From: Saonia flava
GTDB lineage: Bacteria > Bacteroidota > Bacteroidia > Flavobacteriales > Flavobacteriaceae
Direction: 5' to 3'
Assembly: GCF_011927795.1 (NCBI RefSeq)
Contig: NZ_JAATJJ010000002.1
Coordinates: 496,001 to 560,000 of the forward strand
DNA: 64,000 bases
Shown here: piece by piece, positions 63,088-64,000 of the stretch
Position numbering within the stretch: the first letter of the stretch is position 1
Layout of the letters: each line of letters starts with the position of its first letter
Notes under the pieces: model-generated
What the model was told of the DNA's origin: nothing
The model's input: the letters and a program-made list of their open reading frames with translations, nothing else
Database searches by the model: none
Made by a program: the position numbers and the translations under genes

Positions 63088-64000
63088 ATGAAAAAACTAC
63101 TACTTTATCTTACAGTGGGTCTTTCCCTCTGTGCAACAGCTCAGGAGTCCTTAGATTTAAACTATTATTTACCACAGAATATTACTTACAATAAAAATAT
63201 ACCAACCCCCAAGGATGTTATTGGACATGAAGTGGGTGAATGGCATGTAACACATGACAAACTTATGTTCTACATGCAAACCTTGGCGAAGGCAAGTAAT
63301 CGTATCACTATTGAAAATAGAGGGGCAACGTATGAAGGAAGGCCTATATTATTATTGACCATTACCTCACCAAAAAATCATACGAACATAGAAAAAATTA
63401 GGGTTGATCATATGTCACTTTCAGAAAGCGGTGCCAACAGCTTATCTATAGCGGATATGCCTATAGTGGTCTACCAAGGTTTTTCCATACATGGCAATGA
63501 ACCCAGTGGTGCAAATGCTGGCCTGGCCTATGCTTATTATTTGGCTGCTGCTGAAGGCAAAGAAATTGAAGATTTGTTGGATAATACCGTAATCCTCATG
63601 GATCCTTCCTTTAATCCAGATGGCTTGCAACGTTTTGCTTATTGGGCCAATACAAACAAGAGCGATAATCTAAATGCGGATACCAATGAGAGAGAATATC
63701 ATGAGGTTTGGCCTGGGGGTAGAACTAATCACTATTGGTTTGATCTTAACCGAGATTGGTTGCCCGTACAACTACCAGAAAGTAGGGCACGTATAAATAC
63801 ATTCCATAAATGGTTGCCTAATATTTTAACGGACCATCATGAAATGGGTACAAATTCCACCTTCTTTTTTCAACCAGGTGAACCGACAAGAGTGCATCCC
63901 CTAACTCCAAAATTAAACCAGGAACTTACGGCCGAAATAGGTTCCTATCATGTAAAGGCATTTAACAAAATTGGTTCGTTGTACTACTCAGAGGAAGGCT
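63088..64000 (+). CDS. Secreted M14-family zinc carboxypeptidase (5' part, cut by window edge)
   Basis: The frame runs from the ATG at 63088 to the end of the window (304 codons seen). Signal peptide about 1-20 (LCATAQ). The M14 zinc motif is seen as YQGFSIHGNEPSG (HxxE, His about 137), and a later FDLNRDW and TDHHEMGTNSTFFF give the Arg and third-zinc His. The mature N-terminus, with YNKNIPTPKDVIGHEVGEWHVTHDKLMFYMQTLAKAS, is typical of a group of large Bacteroidota M14 proteins. The peptidase should remove C-terminal residues from peptides outside the cytoplasm. The 3' end lies outside the window. Confidence 0.92.
   Translation, partial: MKKLLLYLTVGLSLCATAQESLDLNYYLPQNITYNKNIPTPKDVIGHEVGEWHVTHDKLMFYMQTLAKASNRITIENRGATYEGRPILLLTITSPKNHTNIEKIRVDHMSLSESGANSLSIADMPIVVYQGFSIHGNEPSGANAGLAYAYYLAAAEGKEIEDLLDNTVILMDPSFNPDGLQRFAYWANTNKSDNLNADTNEREYHEVWPGGRTNHYWFDLNRDWLPVQLPESRARINTFHKWLPNILTDHHEMGTNSTFFFQPGEPTRVHPLTPKLNQELTAEIGSYHVKAFNKIGSLYYSEEG

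Noticed and set aside
1-64000. tRNA or rRNA genes
   Set aside because: I looked in the intergenic spacers for acceptor-stem and T-arm signs (GTTCGA-type) and saw none that fold; a tRNA search program was not available.

Overview
The window is AT-rich, densely coded chromosomal DNA from a member of the Bacteroidota, most likely a marine Flavobacteriaceae. Reasons: three proteins with clear gliding/T9SS type B C-terminal sorting domains plus a PorP/SprF-OmpA pair; family-typical proteins (DUF5606, PUR/DUF3276, DUF1573, a long NusB, an IS1096-passenger-like protein); and promoter-like boxes of the Bacteroidota form TAnnTTTG, two of them with a TTTG about 20 bp upstream (lysA and the porin operon). 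Shine-Dalgarno sites are not obvious, as expected. I see no tRNA, rRNA, CRISPR array, prophage, transposase or plasmid gene.

Layout. 1-5.1 kb is the most accessory-looking part: the end of a repeat protein, an MddA-like methyltransferase, an M28 peptidase, two proteins of unknown function, and long intergenic spacers carrying a duplicated stem-loop element. 5.4-14.7 kb holds a second M28 peptidase and housekeeping genes (def, ruvX, dapD, a Sua5/YrdC-type protein, a CCA-adding-type enzyme) with three glycosyltransferases and a DUF1919 protein mixed in. 14.9-24.9 kb is a surface system: a 2358-residue secreted adhesin with five near-identical 300-bp repeats, a PorP/SprF-like outer-membrane protein and an OmpA-PD40 protein. 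25-30.6 kb: heme A synthase, a small acidic protein, a nucleoid-associated protein, a possible divergent kinase-like protein and an ABC-2 type exporter. 30.6-37.6 kb: three secreted T9SS type B proteins that look like a duplicated family, with a lipoprotein hydrolase between the second and third.

37.7-47.4 kb is mainly housekeeping: uvrB, a small heat-shock protein, sucC, lysA and guaB, with small stress or unknown genes between them. 47.4-49.7 kb is a three-gene operon of a porin, an exported FMN-binding protein and a four-helix membrane protein, which suggests an envelope redox module. 49.8-51.3 kb: an HMG-CoA lyase-family enzyme and a LysE exporter. 51.5-53.8 kb encodes the most unusual protein, a single-chain EutB-EutC ethanolamine ammonia-lyase with an apparent export or lipoprotein signal, followed by a decayed gene remnant and two small exported proteins (DinB-like and Dabb-like). 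55.4-63 kb: pyrD, pepT, a yajC/DUF1573/nusB operon, an ABC exporter and a PUR-family protein. The window ends inside an M14 carboxypeptidase.

How the genes fit together: dapD and lysA belong to diaminopimelate/lysine synthesis. The adhesin, PorP/SprF and OmpA genes form one probable surface module. The four peptidases (two M28, PepT, M14) fit a protein- and peptide-scavenging life. All names come from motif recognition by eye; no database search was run.
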